The position numbers were made by a program, and so were the translations under genes. The notes below the pieces were generated by a model. That model saw only the letters and a program-made list of their open reading frames with translations, was not told where the DNA came from and ran no database searches. 64,000 bases of DNA from Aquipuribacter sp051216895 (lineage in GTDB: Bacteria; Actinomycetota; Actinomycetes; Actinomycetales; JBBAYJ01), in NCBI RefSeq assembly GCF_051216895.1, contig NZ_JBPKAO010000011.1, positions 89,103 through 153,102 of the forward strand, written 5' to 3'. This document shows, in pieces, positions 25,613 to 34,852 of this stretch (within the stretch, counting starts at the first letter, position 1; every line of letters begins with the position of its first letter).

Positions 25613-27129
25613 GCACCGTCCCGCCTCCGGACGCGCTCTCCGCCCGATCGACCGACGTGGGGCGGGACATCCGCCGAGGGTTGGCTTGGAGCACGGTGAA
25701 CAACCTGTCCGTGCGGATGGGCAACGTGGTGCTGGGCGTGGTCCTGGCCAGGTTGCTGACGCCCGAGGAGTTCGGTGTCTTCGCCGTCGGGCTGACCTGC
25801 CAGGCCGTGCTGGTCACCCTGGCGGACCTGGGCATGAGCGCCGACCTGGTGAGGAGGGGCGACATCCGCCGTCGGGCCCCCGTCGTCGCCCTGCTCGCCC
25901 TCGGCGTGAGCACGGTGCTGGCGGCCCTCATGGTCGGTTTCGCGCAGCCCATCGCCTCTGCTCTGGGCAGCGGTGACGCGGCCGGAGTGGTCCGTGTGCT
26001 GGCCATCACGATCCTCCTGAGCGGGCTCTCGGTCGTCCCGTACGCCGTCCTCCAGCGCCGCTTCATGCAGGCGCGGGCCTTCCAGGCCGACGCCTCGGCG
26101 CTCGTCGTGAACGGGGTCGTGGTCGTGGTCCTCGTCCTGGCGGGGCTCGGACCGCTGGCGCTCGCCTGGTCGCGCGTGGCCGGACAGGTCGTCGCGGTGA
26201 TCCTGATGTTTCGATTCGCAGGTGTGATGCCGAGGTTCGGTTGGGACCGTGGCATCGCCCGGGAGTCGGTGTCGTTCGGGGCTCCGCTGGCCGTCGCCAA
26301 CCTGATCTCGTGGGCCCTGCTGAGCGTCGACTACGTCGTCGTCGGGCGGACCCTCGGGGCCACCGAGCTGGGTCTCTATGTCCTGGCCTTCAACATCTCG
26401 GCCTGGCCGATCACGGCCATCGGCCAGGGCATCCGCAACGTGGCGCTCCCTGGCTTCTCGCAGCAGGCGCAGGACCGCGCCAGCATCAGCCACAGCGTTG
26501 TCCGCGGGGTGGCACTCATCTGGACCGGTGGCGTCCTCGCCGGCGTGCTGCTGTCGGTGCTGGCGGTGCCCCTCATCACCAGCGTCTACGGGCAGCGCTG
26601 GGAGGGGGCCGCCGTCGCGCTGTCCGGACTCGCCCTGTTCGGTGCGCTCAGGCTCGTGTTCGACCTCTTCGCGGCGCTGCTTGTCTCGCGGGGGGCCAAC
26701 CGGGCCGTCGTGGTGGTGCAGGTGGTGTGGCTGTTGAGCCTCGTCCCGGCGCTGGTGGTCGGGGCCCGGATGGGAGGGATCGAGGGGGTGGCCTTCGCGC
26801 ACCTGGTGGTTGGTCTCGTCGTGGTCCTGCCCGCGTACCTGCTGGCGGTCCGTGGTGCGGGCGTGGCCCTGCGGGGCGTGGGGCTGGCGTTCCTGGTCCC
26901 GCTCCTCATGGCGGTACCGGTGGCCCTGGCCTCCGGGTGGGTCGACCGGAGCCTGGCCAGCGGGTGGCTGTCACTGCTGGTGGGTGGGCTGGTCGGCACC
27001 GCGCTGTACGCCGCAGCCATGTGGCCGTGGGTGAGACGACAGCTGTCCTCCACGTCGCCCGGAAGTCAGAGCACGACCCCTCCGCGAGACCGAGAAGACG
27101 AACCGACGAGACCGGAGCACATCGCATGA
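25609..27129 (+). CDS. Wzx-like oligosaccharide flippase
   Basis: The 506-residue integral membrane protein has many hydrophobic segments and the polysaccharide-flippase start GLAWSTVNNLSVRMGNVVLG followed by VVLARLLTPEEFGVFA. It also has YVVVGRTLGATELGLYVLAF in its middle. MOP/PST flippases move undecaprenyl-linked repeat units across the membrane. The Lys/Arg/Asp-rich C-terminus is cytosolic. It overlaps both neighbours by 4 bases. It is the only flippase in the window and fits with WbaP and the Wzy-like proteins in a Wzx/Wzy pathway. Confidence 0.9.
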   Translation: MSTVPPPDALSARSTDVGRDIRRGLAWSTVNNLSVRMGNVVLGVVLARLLTPEEFGVFAVGLTCQAVLVTLADLGMSADLVRRGDIRRRAPVVALLALGVSTVLAALMVGFAQPIASALGSGDAAGVVRVLAITILLSGLSVVPYAVLQRRFMQARAFQADASALVVNGVVVVVLVLAGLGPLALAWSRVAGQVVAVILMFRFAGVMPRFGWDRGIARESVSFGAPLAVANLISWALLSVDYVVVGRTLGATELGLYVLAFNISAWPITAIGQGIRNVALPGFSQQAQDRASISHSVVRGVALIWTGGVLAGVLLSVLAVPLITSVYGQRWEGAAVALSGLALFGALRLVFDLFAALLVSRGANRAVVVVQVVWLLSLVPALVVGARMGGIEGVAFAHLVVGLVVVLPAYLLAVRGAGVALRGVGLAFLVPLLMAVPVALASGWVDRSLASGWLSLLVGGLVGTALYAAAMWPWVRRQLSSTSPGSQSTTPPRDREDEPTRPEHIA

Positions 27130-28271
27130 CTGCAGTCCCACTGGTCGACCTCGCGGCCCAGCAGCAGGAGATCGACGAAGAGGTCTTCGTCGGGCTGCGC
27201 GAGGTCTTCGACCGCACGTCGTTCATCGCAGGCCCGCCGGTGGGGGCCTTCGAGGCCGAGTACGCCCGTTTCGTCGGCGCGCGGCACTGCGTCGGGGTGG
27301 CCAACGGCACCGACGCGCTGGAGCTGGCGTTTCGTGCTGTGGGCGTGGGGCCTGGCGACGAGGTCGTCCTGCCTGCCAACACGTTCATCGCCACCGCCGA
27401 GGCCGTGGTCAGGGTGGGGGCGCTCCCGGTCCTCGTCGACGTCGACCCGGAGTACCTGCTGCTCGACGTCGGCGCCGCGCGGGCGGCGGTCGGGCCCCGG
27501 ACCGCGGCGGTCGTGCCGGTCCATCTGTTCGGCCAGGTGGCTCCGGTCGAGGAGCTCGACGTCCTCCGGGCGGCCGGGATGCCGGTGGTGGAGGACGCCG
27601 CCCAGTCGCAGGGGGCGCGCAGGCACGGTCGCTCCGCGGGGCAGCTCGGCACCGTGGCGGCCACCAGCTTCTACCCAGGGAAGAACCTGGGTGCTGCGGG
27701 GGACGCCGGGGGCGTCACCACGGACGACGACGAGATCGCCTCGGCCGTGAGGCTGATGGGCGCTCACGGCAGCCGACGCAAGTACGACCACGAGGTCGTG
27801 GGCTTCAACTCCCGGCTCGACACCGTCCAGGCCGTGGTCCTGTCGGCCAAGCTCCGCCGTCTGGCGGGGTGGAACGAGCGTCGCCGCAAGGCGGCCGCCC
27901 GCTACGACCACCTGCTGTCGGGCCTCGAGGCGGTCAGGCTGCCGTCGACCGCACCCGGCAACGAGCACGTCTGGCACCTCTACGTCGTCCGCGTGCCCGA
28001 GCGTGACCGGGTCCTCGCGGCCCTGAACGCAGCGGGTGTGGGGGCAGGGATCCACTACCCGGTGCCCGTGCACCTCACCGGTGCCTTCGCCCACCTGGGG
28101 CTGGGTCCGGGGGACTTCCCGGTGGCCGAGCAGGCGGCGCGCGAGATGATCTCGCTGCCGATGTTCCCGCACATCACGGCGGAGCAGCAGGCCTTCGTCG
28201 TCGAGGCGCTCGACGCGGCCCTCCTGGGTACCGGGGCTTCTGCGGTGGTCGCCGACCGGGCCCCGGCGTGA
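27126..28271 (+). CDS. DegT/DnrJ/EryC1-family sugar aminotransferase (second copy)
   Basis: This 381-residue enzyme begins VPLVDLAAQQQEI and contains GVANGTDALELAFRA, PANTFIATAEAV, VVEDAAQSQGA and the PLP-lysine segment FYPGKNLGAAGDAGG. These features resemble 3-aminotransferases such as WlbC, FdtB and QdtB rather than the first copy. With the Gfo/Idh gene at 21722 it could form a 3-amino sugar. It overlaps flippase and GT4 genes by 4 bases each. Specificity is inference. Confidence 0.88.
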   Translation: MTAVPLVDLAAQQQEIDEEVFVGLREVFDRTSFIAGPPVGAFEAEYARFVGARHCVGVANGTDALELAFRAVGVGPGDEVVLPANTFIATAEAVVRVGALPVLVDVDPEYLLLDVGAARAAVGPRTAAVVPVHLFGQVAPVEELDVLRAAGMPVVEDAAQSQGARRHGRSAGQLGTVAATSFYPGKNLGAAGDAGGVTTDDDEIASAVRLMGAHGSRRKYDHEVVGFNSRLDTVQAVVLSAKLRRLAGWNERRRKAAARYDHLLSGLEAVRLPSTAPGNEHVWHLYVVRVPERDRVLAALNAAGVGAGIHYPVPVHLTGAFAHLGLGPGDFPVAEQAAREMISLPMFPHITAEQQAFVVEALDAALLGTGASAVVADRAPA

Positions 28272-29521
28272 ACGCAGGGGCCCCCGTGCTGGTCGTGCTC
28301 AACGGCCTGCAGGTGGGTGGGAGCCAGATCAACGCGATCGACCTGTGCGCCGCCTCTTCCGCGTTCGGTTTCGCGGGGGTCGCGGTGGGGTACTCGGGCT
28401 CGCTCCCGGTGTCCGGACCATCCATGGTCGACGTCGCGGCGGAACGCGGCGTGCGGTTGGTCGTGCTCGATCGGCCGAGGTCCACGGCGGCCGCCGCGCG
28501 TCAGCTGCGGGCCGTCGCGACCGTTGAGGGAGCTCGTCTCGTGCACGTCTACGGAGCGTGGGAGGCCAGGCCGGCGTACTGGGGTCCGTGCTTCGCGGGC
28601 CGCATGCCCTTGGTCCACACCGTCTACGAGATGGCAGTGCCGCACGTCGTCCTGCCCTCGCCGCCGCTCATCGTCGGTACGCGCTACCTGCTGGAGGAGG
28701 AGCCCGCGCGCCGTCGTGGCCGGGTCAGCCTGATCAGCCCGCCCGTGGACCTCGACCGGGACCGCCCCGACCTGACTGCGGGGGCTGCGTTCCGCACGAG
28801 GCTCGGCGTGGGGACGGACGAGGTCCTGCTGGTGTGCGTGAGCCGCTTGGACGAGGAGATGAAGGCTCACGGCGTCGAGACCGCGATCCGGTCGGTGGAG
28901 AGTCTGCCGACCAGCACCGTCCTGGTCGTCGTCGGGGACGGGGATGCCGCCGAGCGGCTGCGGGCGCTGGCCGACGAGGTCAACGTGAGGCTGGGGCGCC
29001 CGGCGGTCCTGTTCACGGGGGCGATGGCCGACCCCCGGCCCGCCTACGCGGCGGCCGACGTCATGTTCGGCATGGGCAGCTCGGCCGCCCGGACGCTGGC
29101 GTTCGGCGTGCCGTTGGTGGCGGTGGGCGAGCGGGGTTGGGCCCGTCGCTTCGAGCCGGCGTCGGCGGACGAGCTCTTCCGCAACAGCTTCTGGAGCCTG
29201 ACGGTGGTCGAGGACGCGGTCGGGCTCTTCGTCCAGCAGGTAACCCCCCTGCTCGAGGAGCCCGCGCGGCGAACCGACCTGGGGGCCTTCGGGCGCGGCT
29301 TCGCGCAGGCCCACTTCGGTCTCGAGGCGATGACGGGCAAGCTCGTGGAGATCTACCGGGACACGGTCGGGACGACGTGGCGACGGGACTGGCTGCGCGA
29401 CCTACCCGTCGAGATCGCCGGGGTGGGCAGGGCGGTGCAGGTCAAGGTGACCCGGCGCGACCCGTACGCGGAGGCGGCAGGTGCTCGCAGCCGGGTCCTC
29501 TCGGCCCGTTCAGGACGATGA
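28268..29521 (+). CDS. glycosyltransferase, GT4-like
   Basis: This 417-residue GT-B protein begins with VLVVLNGLQVGGSQINAIDL, an acceptor-domain motif of GT4 enzymes. It has LLVCVSRLDEEMKAHGVETA at the start of the donor domain and ADVMFGMGSSAARTLAFGVPL where GT4 enzymes bind the nucleotide sugar. It may build the repeat unit with the GT2 that follows. The GTG overlaps the preceding TGA. Confidence 0.83.
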   Translation: MNAGAPVLVVLNGLQVGGSQINAIDLCAASSAFGFAGVAVGYSGSLPVSGPSMVDVAAERGVRLVVLDRPRSTAAAARQLRAVATVEGARLVHVYGAWEARPAYWGPCFAGRMPLVHTVYEMAVPHVVLPSPPLIVGTRYLLEEEPARRRGRVSLISPPVDLDRDRPDLTAGAAFRTRLGVGTDEVLLVCVSRLDEEMKAHGVETAIRSVESLPTSTVLVVVGDGDAAERLRALADEVNVRLGRPAVLFTGAMADPRPAYAAADVMFGMGSSAARTLAFGVPLVAVGERGWARRFEPASADELFRNSFWSLTVVEDAVGLFVQQVTPLLEEPARRTDLGAFGRGFAQAHFGLEAMTGKLVEIYRDTVGTTWRRDWLRDLPVEIAGVGRAVQVKVTRRDPYAEAAGARSRVLSARSGR

Positions 29522-30639
29522 GCACCCTGACGGCCGCGGCGCGGCACCCGGACGCACCAGCGCAGGCGCCTGTCCGGACCGTGGGGGTCGTGGTCGCCTC
29601 CTACAACTACGGACGGTTCCTGGGCGAGTGCGTGCGCAGCCTCCTGGTGCAGCCGGGGGTGGACGTGCGCGTCCTGGTCATGGACGACGCCTCGACCGAC
29701 GACACGCCGACGGTCAGCCAGGCGCTGTCCCGGCTGGACGGTCGGGTGGAGCCGGTCCGCAACGAGGTCAACCTCGGGCACATCGCGACCTTCAACCGAG
29801 GATTCCGGTTGATGGAGGAGCGGCACCAGCCCGACTACGTCGTCAAGCTGGACGCCGACGACGCGGTGGCCGACGGGGCGCTGGCGCGGGCCGTGGCCCT
29901 CATGGAGGCGGAACGATCCGTGTCCTTCGTCTACGGGCGTCCACGTCGCGTGGTGGGTGACCACCTCGACACGCGCAGCGCCAGGCCGGTGCTCGACCGT
30001 CCTCGGCACGCGCGGACGGTGTGGCCCGGCCAGGCGTGGCTGGCGCAGCGCTGCCGCACAGGCATCGGGTGCATCAGCAACCCGGAGGTGGTCATGCGGG
30101 GCGCCGCGTTCCGCCGGCTGGGCGGCCAGATGGATGAACGACTCAGCCACACTTACGACTTCGAGCTGTGGCTGAGGCTCGCCGCGGTCGGCGACGTCGG
30201 CCACGTGGACGACCACTACCAGGGGGTGTACCGCATCCACGGTGACAGCATGATGCGGACGGTCAACGCGGGGCCGGTGGTCGACCTGCGGGGCCGGCTC
30301 GAGGCCTTCGCCTCCCTGGGCAGCCCCCTCTTCGATCACGTCCGCGGGCGGGACGGCCTGCACACCGCCGCCCGCCGTCGGGTGGCCGAGCAGGCGGTCG
30401 ATGCTGCGTGCCGCGCCTACGAGCGGGGTCGGGGCGGGGAGGCGCCGGTGGCGGAGCTCCTGGCCATCGCGGACGACGGCTGGCCAGGCTGGCGCGACTC
30501 GTCGGTCGGGCGCCGCTGGAGCCGGCGGGAGCGGCTGGGCCCGCGGCGCACCCCCTTCAGTCCGTTGGCCGCCCGGGTCCTGCCGCGACGGGTGTCGGAG
30601 GAGGTCACCCGGCTGCGGTGGCAGCGGTGGGGCGTGTAG
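29518..30639 (+). CDS. glycosyltransferase family 2 protein
   Basis: The 373-residue protein has a GT-A fold N-terminus: VVVASYNYGRFLGECVRSLL, then MDDASTDDT and VKLDADDAVAD, whose DADD is the metal-binding DxD-type motif. The C-terminal 130 residues are Arg rich and may sit at the membrane. It is the last gene of the overlapping operon from 21722. The next gene, also a GT2, is on the opposite strand and converges 6 bases after this stop. Confidence 0.86.
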   Translation: MSTLTAAARHPDAPAQAPVRTVGVVVASYNYGRFLGECVRSLLVQPGVDVRVLVMDDASTDDTPTVSQALSRLDGRVEPVRNEVNLGHIATFNRGFRLMEERHQPDYVVKLDADDAVADGALARAVALMEAERSVSFVYGRPRRVVGDHLDTRSARPVLDRPRHARTVWPGQAWLAQRCRTGIGCISNPEVVMRGAAFRRLGGQMDERLSHTYDFELWLRLAAVGDVGHVDDHYQGVYRIHGDSMMRTVNAGPVVDLRGRLEAFASLGSPLFDHVRGRDGLHTAARRRVAEQAVDAACRAYERGRGGEAPVAELLAIADDGWPGWRDSSVGRRWSRRERLGPRRTPFSPLAARVLPRRVSEEVTRLRWQRWGV

Positions 30640-30645
30640 GTCGCC

Positions 30646-31446
30646 CTACTGATCGCCCCACGACGTGTAGAAGCTGTCGGGGTTGACCAGGTAGCGGACG
30701 GTGGTGTGCGGGACGTGCACGACACGGCGGCCGCGGCCGCTGTGGCGGAATACGAACTCCCAGTCCTCCTTGGGGAGGGTCGCGCGCGTGCGGGGCAGTC
30801 GGCTGAACAGCAGTCCCGGCCGGCGTAGAGCGGTTACCGAGTTGGCGTCCACGTACGACTCGTCGGACAGGGCGCGGCGGTCGAAGTCCCTGGACAGGGT
30901 GTCGAGAAGGGTCCCGTCGGGGTGGTACCGGCCGACATCGGTGTAGGCCAGGTCAGCCCCGTCGAGCAGCACGGACCGGCATCGGGACAGGTGGTCAGGC
31001 GTCCACGTGTTGTCGTCGTCCAGGAACGCGACGAACCGGGAGCGCGTGAGGCGGATGCCGACGTTGCGAACCAGGCCCAGCACAGCGGTGTTCCGGGAGA
31101 GGGACACCGCATGCACCCGGGGGTCCGCCGGTAGGTCACCCAACCCGGCGCCATCGTCCACCACCATCACCACCAGGTCGGCGAAGTCCTGGGCGAGCAT
31201 TGACTCGATCGCAGCTCGCACGCCGGCGGGCCGGCGGTACGTCGGCACGATGCACGCGAACTCGGCGGTGGGCACGCTCCCCAGTTCCCCGGCGAGCCGC
31301 GTCACCTCTGAGTCTTCGAGACGTCGCAGCCTCGGGAGCGAAGCTGCCATGGCGACCCGGTTGCGCCACTCCATGGCCCGCCAGATGCCGACGTGCTGCC
31401 TCACCGCTCGTCGCAGCGGTCCGGAGAAGGGTTTCGACGACTGCAT
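30646..31446 (-). CDS. glycosyltransferase family 2 protein (minus strand)
   Basis: The 266-residue GT-A protein shows FACIVPTYRRPAGVRAAIES, VVDDGAGLGDLPAD and FVAFLDDDNTWTPDHL, the last holding the DxD-like metal site. The ATG at 31446 is preceded by TAGGAGC. It is transcribed alone, antisense to the operon on its left. Two palindromes lie 103 and 158 bases upstream. It could add a side-branch sugar under separate control. Confidence 0.85.
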   Translation of the reverse strand: MQSSKPFSGPLRRAVRQHVGIWRAMEWRNRVAMAASLPRLRRLEDSEVTRLAGELGSVPTAEFACIVPTYRRPAGVRAAIESMLAQDFADLVVMVVDDGAGLGDLPADPRVHAVSLSRNTAVLGLVRNVGIRLTRSRFVAFLDDDNTWTPDHLSRCRSVLLDGADLAYTDVGRYHPDGTLLDTLSRDFDRRALSDESYVDANSVTALRRPGLLFSRLPRTRATLPKEDWEFVFRHSGRGRRVVHVPHTTVRYLVNPDSFYTSWGDQ

Positions 31447-31548
31447 CTGCTGCTCCTACGGTTGTGCGACGGGGACTCTGGGGGACGCTAGCCACTCGCT
31501 GGCCATCGGGGGTCGGAGTCAACGGCCTGCTCGCATGAGGGGCCAATC

Positions 31549-31564
31549 TGTGATCTTGATCACG
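31549..31564. promoter_or_regulatory. Crp/GlxR-like palindrome TGTGA-N6-TCACG
   Basis: The 16-base site TGTGATCTTGATCACG has arms GTGATC and GATCAC that are perfect complements. It is one base from the TGTGA-N6-TCACA consensus known for Crp and actinobacterial GlxR. It lies 103 bases upstream of the minus-strand GT2 start and over 500 bases from the plus-strand gene. No such regulator is encoded in the window. Confidence 0.5.
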
Positions 31565-31603
31565 TTCTCTCGGTGGTTGCATCAGCACTCAGAGGTGCGA
31601 CAT

Positions 31604-31618
31604 GTCACGGAAAGTGAC
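31604..31618. promoter_or_regulatory. hyphenated palindrome GTCAC-N5-GTGAC
   Basis: GTCAC (31604-31608) and GTGAC (31614-31618) are separated by GGAAA. The half-site is also the core of the inverted repeat at 15154-15171 upstream of a GT4 gene, which may point to a shared regulator. Confidence 0.35.
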
Positions 31619-32076
31619 GACATCGGTCGTCGTCGTCGTCAGTCCTCATCCATCCCGGGTTAGTCGCCCCCCCCAGCCTGTGTGCTGAGGCGGTCCGGCG
31701 AGGCGCAGGTCATGGCGCGCAACGAGCCCGGCTAGCAGGCCTCGAAGGTGCCGCGCCGGGTTGAGGTCGCACAGTCACGACGCTCCACTCAACGTGACCA
31801 TTGGGCCGGTCGGGTCCTGCTCGGCAGCTCCGGACGACACCTCTGGCGTGGGCGTTTTGCGCTGTTAAGTTCGCGGCTGTCGGACCCGCAGGCCCCTGTC
31901 CTGCCATCGGCGGTGGTTCACCCGCCCGGGCTACCAAGTGGACGGGCGCATCCTCCGATGGTTCAGGTGTCGGCCTCGTCGCACCGGTCGGCGGCCCCCG
32001 ACACCCCCTGCCCATCCCTTGCCCGGCCTCTGCGCGGCTGGGCCCGTCCTCCGCGGACGAACCGAGAGGAACCATC

Positions 32077-33645
<1,569 letters not shown>

Positions 33646-33675
33646 CCGCTTCGGTGCCGCCGAACCCGGCGGGAC

Positions 33676-33716
33676 ACGGGCGGTCCGGACGAGCTCTGCT
33701 CGCCCGGACCGCCCGT
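33676..33716 (+). terminator. strong hairpin between the two beta-helix genes
   Basis: Arms 33676-33688 and 33704-33716 are perfect 13-base complements. After one A/C mismatch the stem continues for 5 pairs (33690-33694 with 33698-33702) around the loop TCT. It lies 31 bases after the stop of the first beta-helix gene and suggests the second gene has its own promoter. Confidence 0.75.
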
Positions 33717-33773
33717 CCGGCTGTGCGGGCCCGGTCCACCCACCTACGCTGACCTGGACAACGGAGGTCTGCG

Positions 33774-34739
33774 ATGAGGTCGTCCCGTGCCGCTGCCGCT
33801 GCCGCTGTGCTGGGCAGCCTCGTGGTCGTCCTGGCGGGCGGGGTGCTCCTCGGCGTCATGACGTCGGACCCCGACAGCGCCCTCGCGACCGATCCGCCCG
33901 GCTCCGTCGTCGCGGACGTGGCGGGACCGGCAACGCGGCCGTCGTCCACCACGGAGGACCCGATCACGTCGCCGCAGCCCGGGGAGGTGGGCTTCCTGGG
34001 GGACGTCGCAGACCTCCGCGTGGTGGACGGCGCGGCGAGCGCGCCCCCCGGCACCAGCTGGCAGGACGGGACCCTCGTCGTCACCGGGGACGGGGTCGTC
34101 CTGGACGGGGTCCTGGTCGCCGGCTCGGTGTCGCTGCAGTCCGCCGGCACGCTCACGGTCCGCGACTCCGTGGTCGAGGCCCGCTCGGGGTGGATGGTGC
34201 TGCACGGGAACGTGCCCGGCTGCCACATCGATGTCCAGGACAGCACCCTCCGCTTCGTCGGCACCCCAGACAACGGCAGCGCCGCGATCCACGGGGACTG
34301 CACCTTGGACGTCAGGCGCAACGACATCTCGGGCAGCGCCGACGGGGTCCAGGTCGGGCCCGGTGACTCGGTGGTCCAGCAGAACTACATCCACGACCTC
34401 GCGGCCACGCGGGACTTCCACAACGACGGCGTGCAGCTGTACTCCGGCTCCGGACTGGTCGTGAGCCACAACCGCATCGACATCGGGTGGAACGGCACCA
34501 ACCAGAACGCCGCCATCTTCTTCCAGGGGCAGTTCGACGCCCCGGTCATCGAGGGCAACCACCTCTCCGGGGGCGGGTTCACGCTGCGGCTCGAGGAGGG
34601 GGTGGCCGGGGCGGTCGTCCGCGACAACGTGATCAACGCCGCGCCGAACGCCTTCGGAGAAGTGCTGGTGGCCCCTGGGGCGGTCTCGCAGTGGCGGGAC
34701 AACGTCGACGGTGCAGGCGAGGTCCTCCTCCGGCCCTGA
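33774..34739 (+). CDS. secreted or membrane-anchored right-handed beta-helix protein (paralogue)
   Basis: This 321-residue protein has an N-terminal hydrophobic segment (about 7-30) that may be a signal peptide or anchor, a short Pro/Thr-rich spacer, and a beta-helix from about residue 63. The helix closely follows that of 32077-33645: QQNYIHDL, HNDGVQLYSG, HNRIDIGWNGTNQN, GNHLSGGGFTLRLE. It has no DUF4082 module and no long linker. The ATG has GGAGG six bases upstream, and TACGCT at 33745-33750 could be a -10 element. It probably arose by tandem duplication with loss or gain of the DUF4082 part. Confidence 0.85.
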   Translation: MRSSRAAAAAAVLGSLVVVLAGGVLLGVMTSDPDSALATDPPGSVVADVAGPATRPSSTTEDPITSPQPGEVGFLGDVADLRVVDGAASAPPGTSWQDGTLVVTGDGVVLDGVLVAGSVSLQSAGTLTVRDSVVEARSGWMVLHGNVPGCHIDVQDSTLRFVGTPDNGSAAIHGDCTLDVRRNDISGSADGVQVGPGDSVVQQNYIHDLAATRDFHNDGVQLYSGSGLVVSHNRIDIGWNGTNQNAAIFFQGQFDAPVIEGNHLSGGGFTLRLEEGVAGAVVRDNVINAAPNAFGEVLVAPGAVSQWRDNVDGAGEVLLRP

Positions 34740-34788
34740 CCGGATGCACCGACGGTGCCTGGTTCCGCTGAACGCGACCACCGCGGGC

Positions 34789-34815
34789 ACGGCAGTCGAT
34801 AGCATCGACTGCCGT
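34789..34815. terminator. perfect 12-bp inverted repeat with 3-base loop
   Basis: ACGGCAGTCGAT (34789-34800) and ATCGACTGCCGT (34804-34815) flank AGC. It lies 49 bases after the beta-helix gene stop and 37 bases before the next start. It could be a terminator, or an operator for the GT2-GT4 gene. No T tract follows. Confidence 0.55.
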
Positions 34816-34852
34816 CCCCGCGTGGGAGCCACGACTGCGCCCGGAGGTGAGG

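Larger units (their letters stand above)
31447..32076. promoter_or_regulatory. 630-base divergent intergenic region
   Basis: This is the longest gene-free stretch in the locus. It separates a minus-strand GT2 (start 31446) from a secreted beta-helix protein (start 32077). No plausible gene was found on either strand. Its left half holds two hyphenated palindromes, annotated separately. A third pair of half-sites, GTCAC (31774-31778) and GTGAC (31794-31798), lies nearer the plus-strand gene. Base composition is slightly less GC rich than neighbouring genes. Confidence 0.55.
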
